Source of the DNA: Mesostigma viride
Lineage: Eukaryota; Streptophyta; Mesostigmatophyceae; Mesostigmatales; Mesostigmataceae
Direction: 5' to 3'
Assembly (NCBI GenBank): GCA_009746045.1
Contig: RPFO01000022.1
Location: forward strand, 3,704,178 to 3,768,177
Length of the DNA stretch: 64,000 nt
This document shows, piece after piece, positions 41,690 to 50,622 of this stretch (positions within the stretch are counted from its first letter, which is position 1; each line of letters starts with the position of its first letter). The translations under genes and the position numbers were made by a program. Under the pieces are notes generated by a model. It ran no database searches, was not told the DNA's origin, and was given only the letters and a program-made list of their open reading frames with translations.

Positions 41690-42560
41690 AAAACTCAAGG
41701 TTTTCATCAATATGCTTAAACAGATGCCGCGACCTGCTGCTGACGGGCCTTTACCCCCGGCCCGAGCTTCAGCACATGCTTCTCTGTTCCATGCTGACGA
41801 AGTCAGTGACAGCGACATCTGGGCCCCCACCAACTCCGCAGCCACATACCGCTCCATCCTCACGGAAGCCTTTCAGCAGCACGTGACCCCCCTTGCCGCA
41901 GATGTGGCGGCATGCAATGGGCGGCACGCTGGCTGCTGAGCTCCCTCACATTTCCACCACCGTCACCTCCACCTCCACCCTCCTCGCCTCCACCTCCACT
42001 GCCACCTCCACTGCCACCTCCACCTCCACCGCCGACATCAAAGCCCAGCTTTTCGTCATCGACAAGCGTCTCCAGGACACCGCCATCGCAATCGAATGCC
42101 TGCAGAACACCGCCGGCATCACCGCCCAGTCGGTGAAGGACATCGCTGCCCAGCCGATTTCTGCTGGCCCAGGCGGCGATGCCCTCCCACCCAGACCTGG
42201 GCGGACCTGCTCAAGCACCACGCCACCTCCACCACCTCCACCATCGCGGCACAACAAGCCCTCGACCTCCGCGAGGAGGCTGACCGCACCCAGCGCAGCC
42301 ACAACGTCATAGTCAAGAACTTCGACCAGCCGGCAGGTGAGGACTCGACGACCCTTCTTACGGTGCATTTAAGCGCGACATTCTTGCCCCCATGCACATT
42401 ACTGGTGAGGCTGCGCATGTCGGCTGTTCGCCTCCCCCGTGCGCGGGGTAAGGCTGGCCCGGCACCCGTGCTCCTCCATGGCGGACAAGGTGTTGTTTCT
42501 TAAAAACCGCAAGAAGCTCACGAAGATGCAGGGCTTCTGGGACTATCCGTACTCCGCGCC
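41690..42560 (+). pseudogene. LINE ORF1 fragment, degenerate
   Basis: The plus strand carries matches to residues from the middle to the C-terminus of ORF1: DGEIWAP-like sequence, QQHVTPLAADVAACN, a Pro/Thr/Ser-rich repeat (TSTSTLLASTSTATSTATST), FVIDKRLQDTAIAIECLQNT, AGITAQSVKDIAAQP, NVIVKNFDQPAGED and LPRARGKAGPAPVLLH. The coiled coil between the linker and the RRM-like part matches the layout of L1 ORF1p. Several shifts. Confidence 0.65.
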
Positions 42561-42565
42561 CGGGC

Positions 42566-42784
42566 ATGATTGACAAGGAGAAATGGGCTGCCATCTGCGA
42601 TATAAGCACCTTCTCGAGGGGTATGCTCGATCCTGTTTTCTGCCCACGGGCCCCGCCGCCCGTTGCTAGCCAGGGTAGAAGTCCGCAGGTCGAGGTTATT
42701 GGTCCTGAGGATAGCCGCTACACTACCACCTCGTCTGCCATTACAGTAGAGGACAGCTCGGATGAGGATTACATCCCCATCTAG
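42566..42784 (+). other. Short acidic open frame of unknown origin
   Basis: A 72-codon frame beginning MIDKEKWAAICDISTFSRGM and ending in an acidic tail VEDSSDEDYIPI. It follows an ORF1 fragment but is not part of ORF1 elsewhere. It could be the end of a captured gene. No family is recognised. Confidence 0.25.
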
Positions 42785-42897
42785 TGCTTAGCGGTTGGGG
42801 GATTATGCAGACGATATTTGTTTAAACTTTTGTGTAATTATTTTTCTAATGAGATTAGCATAGTACTCCGTGTCATGCCTTTGCGCATGACACGCAA

Positions 42898-43004
<107 letters not shown>

Positions 43005-43600
43005 AGCTCTCGAGGACTCACTTCACGTTGGACGATGACCTGACCCTGGCCCAGCAAAAACGGAGACGCGAGCTATGGCCGACCTACTCCAGATACGGCA
43101 AAGCGCAGGGGGGAAACCGGTATACTGGAGGGGGGACGTCATCCACGTCGACCACAAGCCTTGGCAGGCACCCCCAGTCTAGGGAATATAGCAGTAGTGT
43201 AGATTAGTAAGGCTTAGCCTACCACACGGCCCCAGCGCATGTGCGCCCATAATAATGGCCATGGATGATGCATTTAAGAATTTAGCCACGCCCTGCCTAT
43301 ACTGGACCCCCCATGGATGCTGCATTAAGAATTAGCTCAGCCCTGCCCATACAGAGAGTCACCGTCTCTGATGAGAAGCCATGCCTAGCTTGTGTATAGC
43401 CACGTTGATCTTCCCCCACCATGACAGCGGGCTCCCCCTTCGCTGGGTATAGCTTGATAGATCATGGGGGTGCAGGTGCCCTGGTGCACCTCGAGCAAGT
43501 GTCGTTTACATTCCCACCCTTGCAGGAAGTAGCTTAGAATGTATTAAAACTTTAAAAGCCATATGCCCCTTCTCTGGGATTAATTAATTAACATCACTCC
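43005..43600 (+). pseudogene. ORF1 C-terminal fragment with 3' tail
   Basis: LSRTHFTLDDDLTLAQQKRR, RELWPTYSRYGKAQGGNRYT, then the tail (GTCGTTTACATTCCCACCCT, GAATGTATTAAAACTTTAAA) to TCTCTGGGATTAATTAATTA. The end lacks the hairpin. Confidence 0.65.
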
Positions 43601-43690
43601 GTTGGGAGTCAATGTAGCACATATCCCTGAGAAGGGGCATATGGCCTATTATAATACATTCTAAGCTACTTCCTGAGAAGGGGCATATAT
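43590..43690 (-). mobile_element. Inverted 3' tail fused to a LINE C-terminus
   Basis: CACTCCGTTGGGAGTCAATG, TAGCACATATCCCTGAGAAG and GGGCATATGGCC: the hairpin-type tail in minus orientation, placed directly before the plus-strand coding piece at 43,691. The copy at 27,720 has the same fusion at the same GAGAAGGGGCATATAT motif. Confidence 0.75.
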
Positions 43691-45110
43691 ATGGCCCTCG
43701 AGGCACGCACTGAGGTACTGCCCTTGATTGCGCGCCTTCATGATTCGCAGACCAAGGGTCTGCTTCTGTGGTTTTGCGCTCACCCTCGCGTCGTTCACTG
43801 GCTCCGGGGCGCTCTTCCGGCTCAGGTCCGGCTGGCCGCCGAGGGCCACGACGAACGCATCCAGTCGGCCTTGGCGCAGCTGGTCCCGGGCCCCGACCTC
43901 CCGCCACATGCTATTCGCATTGCCTCCCTGCCTGCACGGATGGGTGGCTGTGGTCTGACTCGTGCCGCCCGGCTGGCCCCAGCAGCATTTTTGGGCTCCG
44001 TCGCTCAGTCGTGGGCGGAAAGCTGCCGGCTCCTGCCCCTTTTGGCAACGGCAGCGCCTGACCTCCTGGACCCCAGCAGCCCTTTGCCCTTCGTCACCGC
44101 CATCCAGGAGGCCTATGCTGAGATCCAGCAGGCCTGTTCTCCCGTCCGTGCCGCTCAGGCGGTACAGCGCCACCTCCCTCGCGGCACTCCCTCGGTCGCC
44201 TCCGTTCAATCTCCCGCCGCATTCCCTGCTCGCGTCATCGATAAACACCAGAAAACCTACGCGGGTATTCTGCACACGGCTGATTGGATTGCTCTTTTCG
44301 CGGACCTCAACGCCCAGGGACGTGCGTGGCTGTTCTCGCTTTCCTTGCGGAGTGTGGGCTCGGCGTACCTTCGTGCTCTTCCCATGGCCCCCCCATTCGC
44401 CTTGGCTCCCAGCCACTACTCGGTGGCGCTCCGGCACCAGCTATTTGCCCCGCAGCCTCTTGTTCCGGCCGGGCGGCCTTGTGGTAGCTGTGGGCAGCCG
44501 CTGGATCCCACGGGGACTCACTACCTTGCCTGCATGGGGGGCCAACAGAATCAGAATTGGTATTTGTATTTGCACACTGTCCTCCTGACGGTGGTGCTCG
44601 CCATGATTCCGGGTCGGTTTTCCCCCACGCGAACATCCGGTCCGAGGATGCGGATGGCGCTGCCTTCTATTCCCCCAACCACCGGCCTGACATCGTGGTG
44701 CTGGACTTTGAGGGGGGTGGCCGGCATCTGCTTATCGACGTTTCGGTGGCGCGGCCCTTGGCTCTTAGCCACGTGGCTGGGGCCTCCCTCACGGCAGGTT
44801 ACACGGCGGACCGGGCGGAGCGGGCCAAGCTCCTGGCCTACGGCGACGTCGGGCACCATCGTGTGGTGCCCTTTGTCCTGGAGGAGTTTGGGGCCATGGG
44901 GCCCCTGACCTCCGCCTTCTTCAAGGAGTGTTGCCGGCTCCGGGAGGACCGGCTGGACCTGGAGGGCCAGCGGGCCCCATGGTCGGCGCGGACCTGGACG
45001 TCATATTGGCGTCAGCGCTTGTCGGTGGCGCTGACTCGGGCCATGGCTGACATCATGCTCCGCCCGGTACGCGGGCTGATTTTGCGGTGCAGCAGGGCTA
45101 TTAGGTTCCT
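43691..45110 (+). pseudogene. RLE-type LINE ORF2 C-terminus: zinc knuckle and endonuclease-like domain
   Basis: The first frame (43,691-about 44,600) begins in the RT connection/thumb region (HAIRIASLPARMGGCGLTRA, resembling the LPxxxGGLGL block). It continues to VGSAYLRALPMAPPFALAP and the knuckle CGSCGQPLDPTGTHYLACM. After a short indel near 44,610 the other frame carries SEDADGAAFYSPNHRPDIVV, LDFEGGGRHLLIDVSVARPL, a helical block and RTWTSYWRQRLSVALTRAMA. The RPD(I/V)..D and IDV residues suit a restriction-like endonuclease (PD-(D/E)xK) fold, as in R2-like LINEs, though the catalytic set cannot be fixed by eye. Such proteins nick the target and prime reverse transcription. Truncated at the 5' side. 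Confidence 0.65.
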
Positions 45111-45873
45111 CCCGTTAGGAGTTTCCATTGGTCTTATCGTAGTATAGAGATTTGACATGGCTCTGTATATAGGTTTATAGCTGGGCGTTTGCTTTGGTTT
45201 GAGTGATTTCACTCTGCTGTAAGTAATTATATTATTAATATATATTAAAAATATAATTACTTACAGCAGAGTGAAATCACTCAAACCAAAGCAAACGCCC
45301 AGCTATGAACCTATATACAGAGCCATGTCAAAGCTCTATACTACGATAAGACCAATGGAAACGCCTAACGGGAGGAACCTAATAGCCCTGCTGCACCGCA
45401 AAATCAGCCCGCGTACGGCGGAGCATGATGTCAGCCATGGCCCGAGTCAGCGCCACCGACAAGCGCTGACGCCAATATGACGTCCAGGTCCGCGCCGACC
45501 ATGGGGCCCGCTGGCCCTCCAGGTCCAGCCGGTCCTCCCGGAGCCGGCAACACTCCTTGAAGAAGGCGGAGGTCAGGGGCCCCATGGCCCCAAACTCCTC
45601 CAGGACAAAGGGCACCACACGATGGTGCCCGACGTCGCCGTAGGCCAGGAGCTTGGCCCGCTCCGCCCGGTCCGCCGTGTAACCTGCCGTGAGGGAGGCC
45701 CCAGCCACGTGGCTAAGAGCCAAGGGCCGCGCCACCGAAACGTCAATAAGCAGATGCCGGCCACCCCCCTCAAAGTCCAGCACCACGATGTCAGGCCGGT
45801 GGTTGGGGGAATAGAAGGCAGCGCCATCCGCATCCTCGGACCGGATGTTCGCGTGGGGGAAAACCGACCGGAT
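44611..45873. repeat. Palindrome with about 625-bp arms over the endonuclease-like domain
   Basis: 44,611-45,238 and 45,252-45,873 are reverse complements around an AT-rich centre (ATTATTAATATATATTAAAA) that is itself nearly self-complementary. The right arm (minus) carries a 165-codon frame, IRSVFPHANIRSEDADGAAF to RRTRADFAVQQGY. It does not need the indel present in the left arm. A few substitutions and small indels distinguish the arms. Confidence 0.9.
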
Positions 45874-45876
45874 CAT
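45379..45876 (-). pseudogene. Endonuclease-like domain, inverted copy
   Basis: An open 165-codon frame containing NHRPDIVVLDFEGGGRHLLI, DVSVARPLALSHVAGASL and ERAKLLAYGDVGHHRVVPFV. It keeps one frame throughout the domain and ends RRTRADFAVQQGY with a stop. It lacks the knuckle and RT, and so is a fragment. Confidence 0.65.
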
Positions 45877-47640
45877 ATTAATATATATGGCCTAGCTATC
45901 ATACATCCTAGTAGGCTACTTCATGCAAGCGCCGGGTGGGAATGTAAGCTACCCTTGCTCTAGGTGCACCAGGGCACCGGCACCGCCATGCTGTCTCAGG
46001 TTCAACCCGCCTAAGGGGGGGATCCTGGCACGGGGGAGGAAGATCATCATGGCTATACAAGGGCTAGGGCATGGCTTCTCGACAGAGAGCATCTCTCTGC
46101 ATAGGCATGCATAGCATGGCTAAATTCTTAATGCAACATCCATGGGGTCCCATTATAGACATAGCGTGGCTAAATGTTGAAGGCATTATCCATGGGGGCT
46201 GGCCATTATGGGCGCACATGCGCGGGGGCCACATGCTAGGCTATAAGCCTTACTAATCTACACTACTGGTATATATAGTCCTAGTCTGAGGTGGCAGGAG
46301 GGGGCTGCCAGGGCTTGTGGTCAACGTGGATGACCGCCCCCCTCCAGTATACCGGCTTCCCCCTAGCGCTCTGCCGGAGCTGAAGCCTAGGTCGGCCATA
46401 GCTCGCGTCGCCGCTGCTGCTGCATGGGCCAGGGTCAAGTCGTCGTCCAGCGTGAAGCGAGTCTCCGAGAGCTTCTTGCGGCATTTAAGGAACGACAGCT
46501 TGTCCGCCATGTACTTAAAGGTGAGGAGCACGGGTGCCGGGCCAGCCTTCCCCCGCGCGTGCAGGGGAGGCGGACAGCTGACATGTCCAGCTCACCAGTG
46601 AGTAACATGGGGGCAAAAATGGCGCGCTTAAATGCCTCAAGAAGGCTCGTGGAGGTCTCACCTGCCGGCTGCTTGACAATGACATTGTGGCTGCGCCGGG
46701 CGATGTCGGCTTCCTCGCGGAGGTCGAGGGCTTGTTGCTTGAGTTGTGCCGCGATGGTGGAGGTGGTGGAGGTGGTGTGCTGCTTAAGCAAGTCCGCCCA
46801 GGTGGAGGGAGCATCGCCGGCCGGGCCAGCAGGCGCCGGCTGGGCGGCGATGTCCTTCACCGCCTGGGCGGTGAGGCCGGCGGTGTCATGCAAGCGCTCT
46901 CAAGGGCGGTGGCGGTGGCTTGAAGGCGGTGGTCGAGGTCGAGGAGCTGGGCTTTGATGTCGGCCGAGTGGAGGCGGAAATGGCAGTGGAGGTGGAGGCG
47001 GCGGCGGTGGAACTCTGAGGAAGTTCAGCAGTCAGCGTGCCACCCATTGCTGCGACGTCGGCAGCAAGGGGGGTCACGTGCTGCTGAAAGGCTTCCGTGA
47101 GGATGGAACGGAGGGTGGGGGCGGAGACGGATGGAGCCCAGATCTCGCCGTCAGAGCGCTGGAGAAGGGAGTTGAGGATGGCATGCTGGAGGTCGGGGCG
47201 GGGGGAGCCGAAAACCATGCTGACATTGTGCCAGCGACGGCCGTCGGTGACGAGGAGGCGGCCGATGGAGTGGAGATGGATGCACAGGTCGTAAAGCGAG
47301 GCGTAGTCCCCGTAGAAGATGCAGTCCAGAGCATCGGACGGAGACATGTTGGTCCAGTTGTGATCATCGACCTGGAAAGGTTTGAGCCGAAAGCGCGGTT
47401 CCGAGGGGCGTGAAGACCCTCCTGTTTTCTCGGCTGAGCGGGCGCGTTTAGGGTCAGGCGATGCCGATGGCGAGGCATTGAGGCCGGGAGGGTGCTGGGC
47501 GACCACCAGTGCACGACTAGTGTCACCGCTGCCTGCCGGATCTGGCGAAGCGGCAGCCTCAGCTGCCGCATTGTTAAAGGCGAGCGCATCCGCCAAACTG
47601 CGTTGCGTCGAGGGGCATTTGCTCGTCATATATTGCGTTT
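45874..47640 (-). pseudogene. Near-complete LINE ORF1 with 3' tail
   Basis: Minus strand from MTSKCPSTQRSLADALAF (47,629): N-terminal low complexity (SRALVVAQHPPGLNASPSAS), conserved block PRFRLKPFQVDDHNW and SDALDCIFYGDYASLYDLCI, then RPDLQHAILNSLLQRSDGEI, AFQQHVTPLAADVAAMGGTL, a Ser/Thr/Pro linker, a coiled coil, and after a shift near 46,890 SHNVIVKQPAGE. The C-terminal ARGKPVYWRGAVIHVDHKPW lies at 46,390-46,310. Two or three frameshifts (near 46,890, 46,530 and 46,480) break it. The tail continues to about 45,880 without a hairpin. ORF1p-like proteins are RNA-binding chaperones of the retrotransposition particle. Confidence 0.75.
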
Positions 47641-47702
47641 TAGATTCGGAAAATTATATCAGCATGTGCGTCTTAGAAAGACGAAGCGATAGTGATATTC
47701 AC

Positions 47703-47755
47703 GGCTAAATTCGGTGCTCAAACGTGAAAGTTATGAGCTCCGCCGTCAGCCATGG
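47703..47755 (-). promoter_or_regulatory. Conserved 5' leader of the ORF1-bearing LINE
   Basis: Minus strand: ATGGCTGACGGCGGAGCTCA, TAACTTTCACGTTTGAGC, then CGTCTTTCTAAGACGCACAT closer to ORF1. It matches 62,960-63,060. Strong conservation in four copies suggests the internal promoter region; that function is inferred. Confidence 0.5.
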
Positions 47756-47759
47756 CTAC

Positions 47760-47792
47760 CTCGTGGCTCGTGGCTCGTGGCTCGTGGCTCGT
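47760..47792. repeat. CTCGTGG tandem repeat, 4.6 units
   Basis: CTCGTGGCTCGTGGCTCGTG continues through the interval. It sits directly outside the LINE leader. A related CCACGAGCCACGAGG lies outside the leader at 62,938-62,955, so both insertions begin with the same short repeat, perhaps part of the element. Confidence 0.85.
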
Positions 47793-47814
47793 CCACAATG
47801 ATTCTCTGGGATAT

Positions 47815-48085
47815 GAGCTACATTTTATACTCCCAACGGAGTATTAATTAATTAGGAACATAACTCCGTTGGGAGTATCTGTAGCACATAGCCCTTGAGA
47901 AGGGGCATGGCCTATAATACATTCTAAGCTAAGTACTTCCTGCAAGGTTGGGAATGTAAACAACACTTGCTCTAGGTGCACTAGGGCACCTGCACCACCC
48001 AGAGTCTCGGGCAACGCCCAGCTAAGGGGAGCCCGTCATAGGTGGGGAAGATCATCAACGGAGTATGTTCCTAATTAATTAATTA
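47815..48085. mobile_element. Head-to-head LINE/SINE tails
   Basis: TACTCCCAACGGAGTATTAA (plus) meets GGAACATAACTCCGTTGGGA (minus) within 35 bp. The minus tail body follows to about 48,045, then AACGGAGTATGTTCC with (TAATTAAT) in plus orientation. Three 3' ends lie within 270 bp. Confidence 0.7.
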
Positions 48086-48239
48086 ATTAACAGATGAATG
48101 ATAGCACAAGAAAAATGCCATGAGTACTTACTTGCTACCGACAACCAAATAACCTAACTGTTTCAAGAATACGCCACCAATTTAGATGCATGACAATTCA
48201 GACCTCGGTTGCCCCTAACTCGCCTGTATTAGCTACAAG

Positions 48240-48560
48240 ATCCTACAAACGTGCGCGGGGTAAGGCTGGCCCGGCACCCGTGCTCCTCACCTTTAATTTA
48301 AGTACATGGCGGACAAGCTGTTGTTTCTTAAAAACCGCAAGAAGCTCTCGGGGACTCACTTCACGCTGGACGACGACCTGACCCTGGCCCAGCAACAACG
48401 GCGACGCGAGCTATGGCCGACCTACCTCCAGATACGGCAGAGCGCTAGGGGGAAACCGGTATACTGGAGGGGGGACATCATCCACGTCGACCACAAGCCC
48501 TGGAAGGCACCCCCTGCCACCTCAGCAAACCCAGTCGAGGACATATAGCAGTAGTGTAGA
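48240..48560 (+). pseudogene. ORF1 C-terminal fragment
   Basis: GKAGPAPVLLTFN, then MADKLLFLKNRKKLSGTHFT, LDDDLTLAQQQRRRELWPTY and LQIRQSARGKPVYWRGDIIH with VDHKPWKAPPATS. The C-terminal domain is intact over 80 codons. It ends in a (TTAATTAA) tail without the standard 3' region, a shorter version than its relatives. Confidence 0.7.
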
Positions 48561-48905
48561 TTAATTAATTAATTAATTAGACTCGTGCTCCCGTTGGGGA
48601 GTCACGGAGCATTAACCCCGATGGGTGGATGGATGGGTGCAAACAGTCCTACCGGTCTAATCTATCTATATCAGCTACCTACTACCACTATCTAACAGCA
48701 TGACTACCACGTCAATCTAAACAGCATCACGCTGCCCTAGGGGAGCTGTCTGGCATGCCTCCCGTGGGTTTGCACACGCGGGCGCTTCCCCACAGGGGGG
48801 GGCTCGTTGTCCTCTATGACCTGGGCCCACTTGGCCTTATCCATCATCTTCTTCCAAATCACGGAGAGGCCTAGGGCCCCCATGTCCTCTACTAGCTGTG
48901 TAGAT
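48560..48905 (-). pseudogene. LINE ORF2 C-terminus with the second tail type
   Basis: Minus strand: LVEDMGALGLSVIWKKMMDK, AKWAQVIEDNEPPPVGKRPR and VQTHGRHARQLP stop, then about 150 bp of 3' untranslated sequence, CGTGACTCCCCAACGGGAGC and a (TTAA) tail. Here the coding end and the second hairpin type occur together, which ties the tail at 21.8 kb to this LINE lineage. Confidence 0.75.
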
Positions 48906-48994
48906 TAGTATGGCTTAGCCTACCACGCGGCCCCAGCGCATGTGCGCCCATAATGGCCCCCATGGATGTTGCCTTCAGAATTTAGCCAAGCCAT

Positions 48995-49500
48995 GCCTAT
49001 AATGGGACCCCCATGGATGTTGCCAAGCGCAGCCTCAACGCCATACTCAAGAACTTCGACATGGAAGAAGGTGAGAATTCCGAGAAGCTTGCACGCGCGT
49101 TTGAGAGCAAAATCCTTGCACGCATGGGCCTCCTTGGTGAGATTAAGCTGACCGCCCACCGCCTCCTCCGCGCGCGGGGTAAGGCAGGGGCGCCTCCGCT
49201 TCTTCTCATCTTTGAGAGCCCAGCGGACAAGATTTCGTTTCTCAGACGCCGCAAGCGGCTCGAGAAGACTCCCTTCACCATTGACGACGACTTGACCCTG
49301 GCGCAGCAACAACGGCGACGGGAGCTATGGCCGACCTACCTCCAGCTCCGGCAGACCAAGGCGGGCCAGCCGGTGTACTGGAAGGGGGCGGCCATCTACG
49401 TCGGCCACAAGCCCTGGCAAGCGACCCCCTCGACCACCGCGGCCCCAGCAGCTCCAGCCCCAGCCTAGAGGAATACAGCAGCAGTAGTGTAGAATAGTTA
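48995..49500 (+). pseudogene. ORF1 C-terminal half, open frame
   Basis: An intact 151-codon frame from MDVAKRSLNAILKNFDMEEG, through FESKILARMGLLGEIKLTAH, RLLRARGKAGAPPLLLIFES, PADKISFLRRRKRLEKTPFT and LWPTYLQLRQTKAGQPVYWK to HKPWQATPSTT, stop at 49,468. This is the RRM-like plus C-terminal domain of an L1-type ORF1p, lacking the coiled coil. The start codon comes from a fused tail sequence (CCCATGGATGTTGC), so the 5' part is truncated. Confidence 0.7.
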
Positions 49501-49891
49501 GACCGTGGCCTTGTACATGCCCGCCTACTACAGGCACTATACCAGCTTAGGCCTAGCCTTTTTAGTCATGTACATGTGTGCCTATGATGAGCCACCCTCC
49601 AGAGGATGCCTAGCTTTATTTAATTATGCCGTGCCCACGCAGGGAGTCCCTCCCTACTGAGAAGCCATGCCCTAGCTCTCGTATAGCCATGATGATCTTC
49701 CCCCCACATGACATACTCCCCACTTAGCTGGGCATAGTGTGAAGATCATGAGGGGGCAGGTGCCCCTGGTGCACCTAGATCAAGGGTAGCTTACATTCCC
49801 ACCCTTGCATGAAGTAGCCTAGAATGTATTAAAAGCCATATGCCCCTTCTCAGGGATATGTGCTACATTTACTCCCAACGGAGTGATGTTG

Positions 49892-49925
<34 letters not shown>

Positions 49926-50165
49926 GATGTTGCATTAAGAATTTAGCCATGCTATGCCTATGCAGAGAGATGGTCTCTGTTGAGAAGCCATGCCCTAGCC
50001 CTTGTATAGCCATGATGATGCCATGACGAGGCACCTACAGCAAGTGTTGCTTACATTCCACTCTTGCAGGAAGTAGCTTAGAATGTATGATAGGCCATAT
50101 GCCCCTTCTCCGGGATATGTGCTACATGTACTCCCAACGGAGTTATGTTTCTAATTAATTAATTA
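49501..50165 (+). mobile_element. LINE/SINE 3' region with two successive hairpin ends
   Basis: The first end is TTTACTCCCAACGGAGTGAT at about 49,870 with a (TTAATAATAATAAT) tail. The second is GTACTCCCAACGGAGTTATG at about 50,130 with (TAATTAAT). The second copy is a 5'-truncated element sharing the body GAAGCCATGCCCTAGCCCTT onwards. It abuts the 3' flank of the EF-G gene. Confidence 0.75.
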
Positions 50166-50622
50166 ATTAATCCTACAAACGGCGCCTTCAGGGCCCACAA
50201 GCGACCTGGCATCAGCACGAACAGGGCCGCCTCCATAGCCGAAAAGAAACCAGCTTCCACGTTGACCCAAAGCCACAACCAGCATCGCTGCTAATATCCG
50301 TACAGCTGCACACCGCACCCTAGTCTGCCACTCGTCACTTTCAGCTAGTAGCAATAGCAACCATCTGAGCCACTGAGCCTGGCGCAACCAAGTGACAAAC
50401 AACGGCGTACATCCTGCCAAGTCGCTCCGTCAACGTCAAAGCCTGCACAGACCGGTTCCAAAAGCGCCGCCAGAGCCCTCACATCCAGCCTCTCGAACCT
50501 AGAAAACCCCATAATCCACGAGTAGAGGCCAGTACATATCCAAGCTGCACGCACGCTCGCAGACCATTCGGCATCCATCCACCCTAGACGCGAGACGGCG
50601 GTTCACGCGATCGCGAGACACT
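50166..50622 (-). other. 3' flank of the EF-G gene
   Basis: Downstream of the EF-G stop on its strand, presumably 3' untranslated and intergenic sequence. Two overlapping open frames (77 and 85 codons) occur but have no recognisable domain. Confidence 0.5.
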
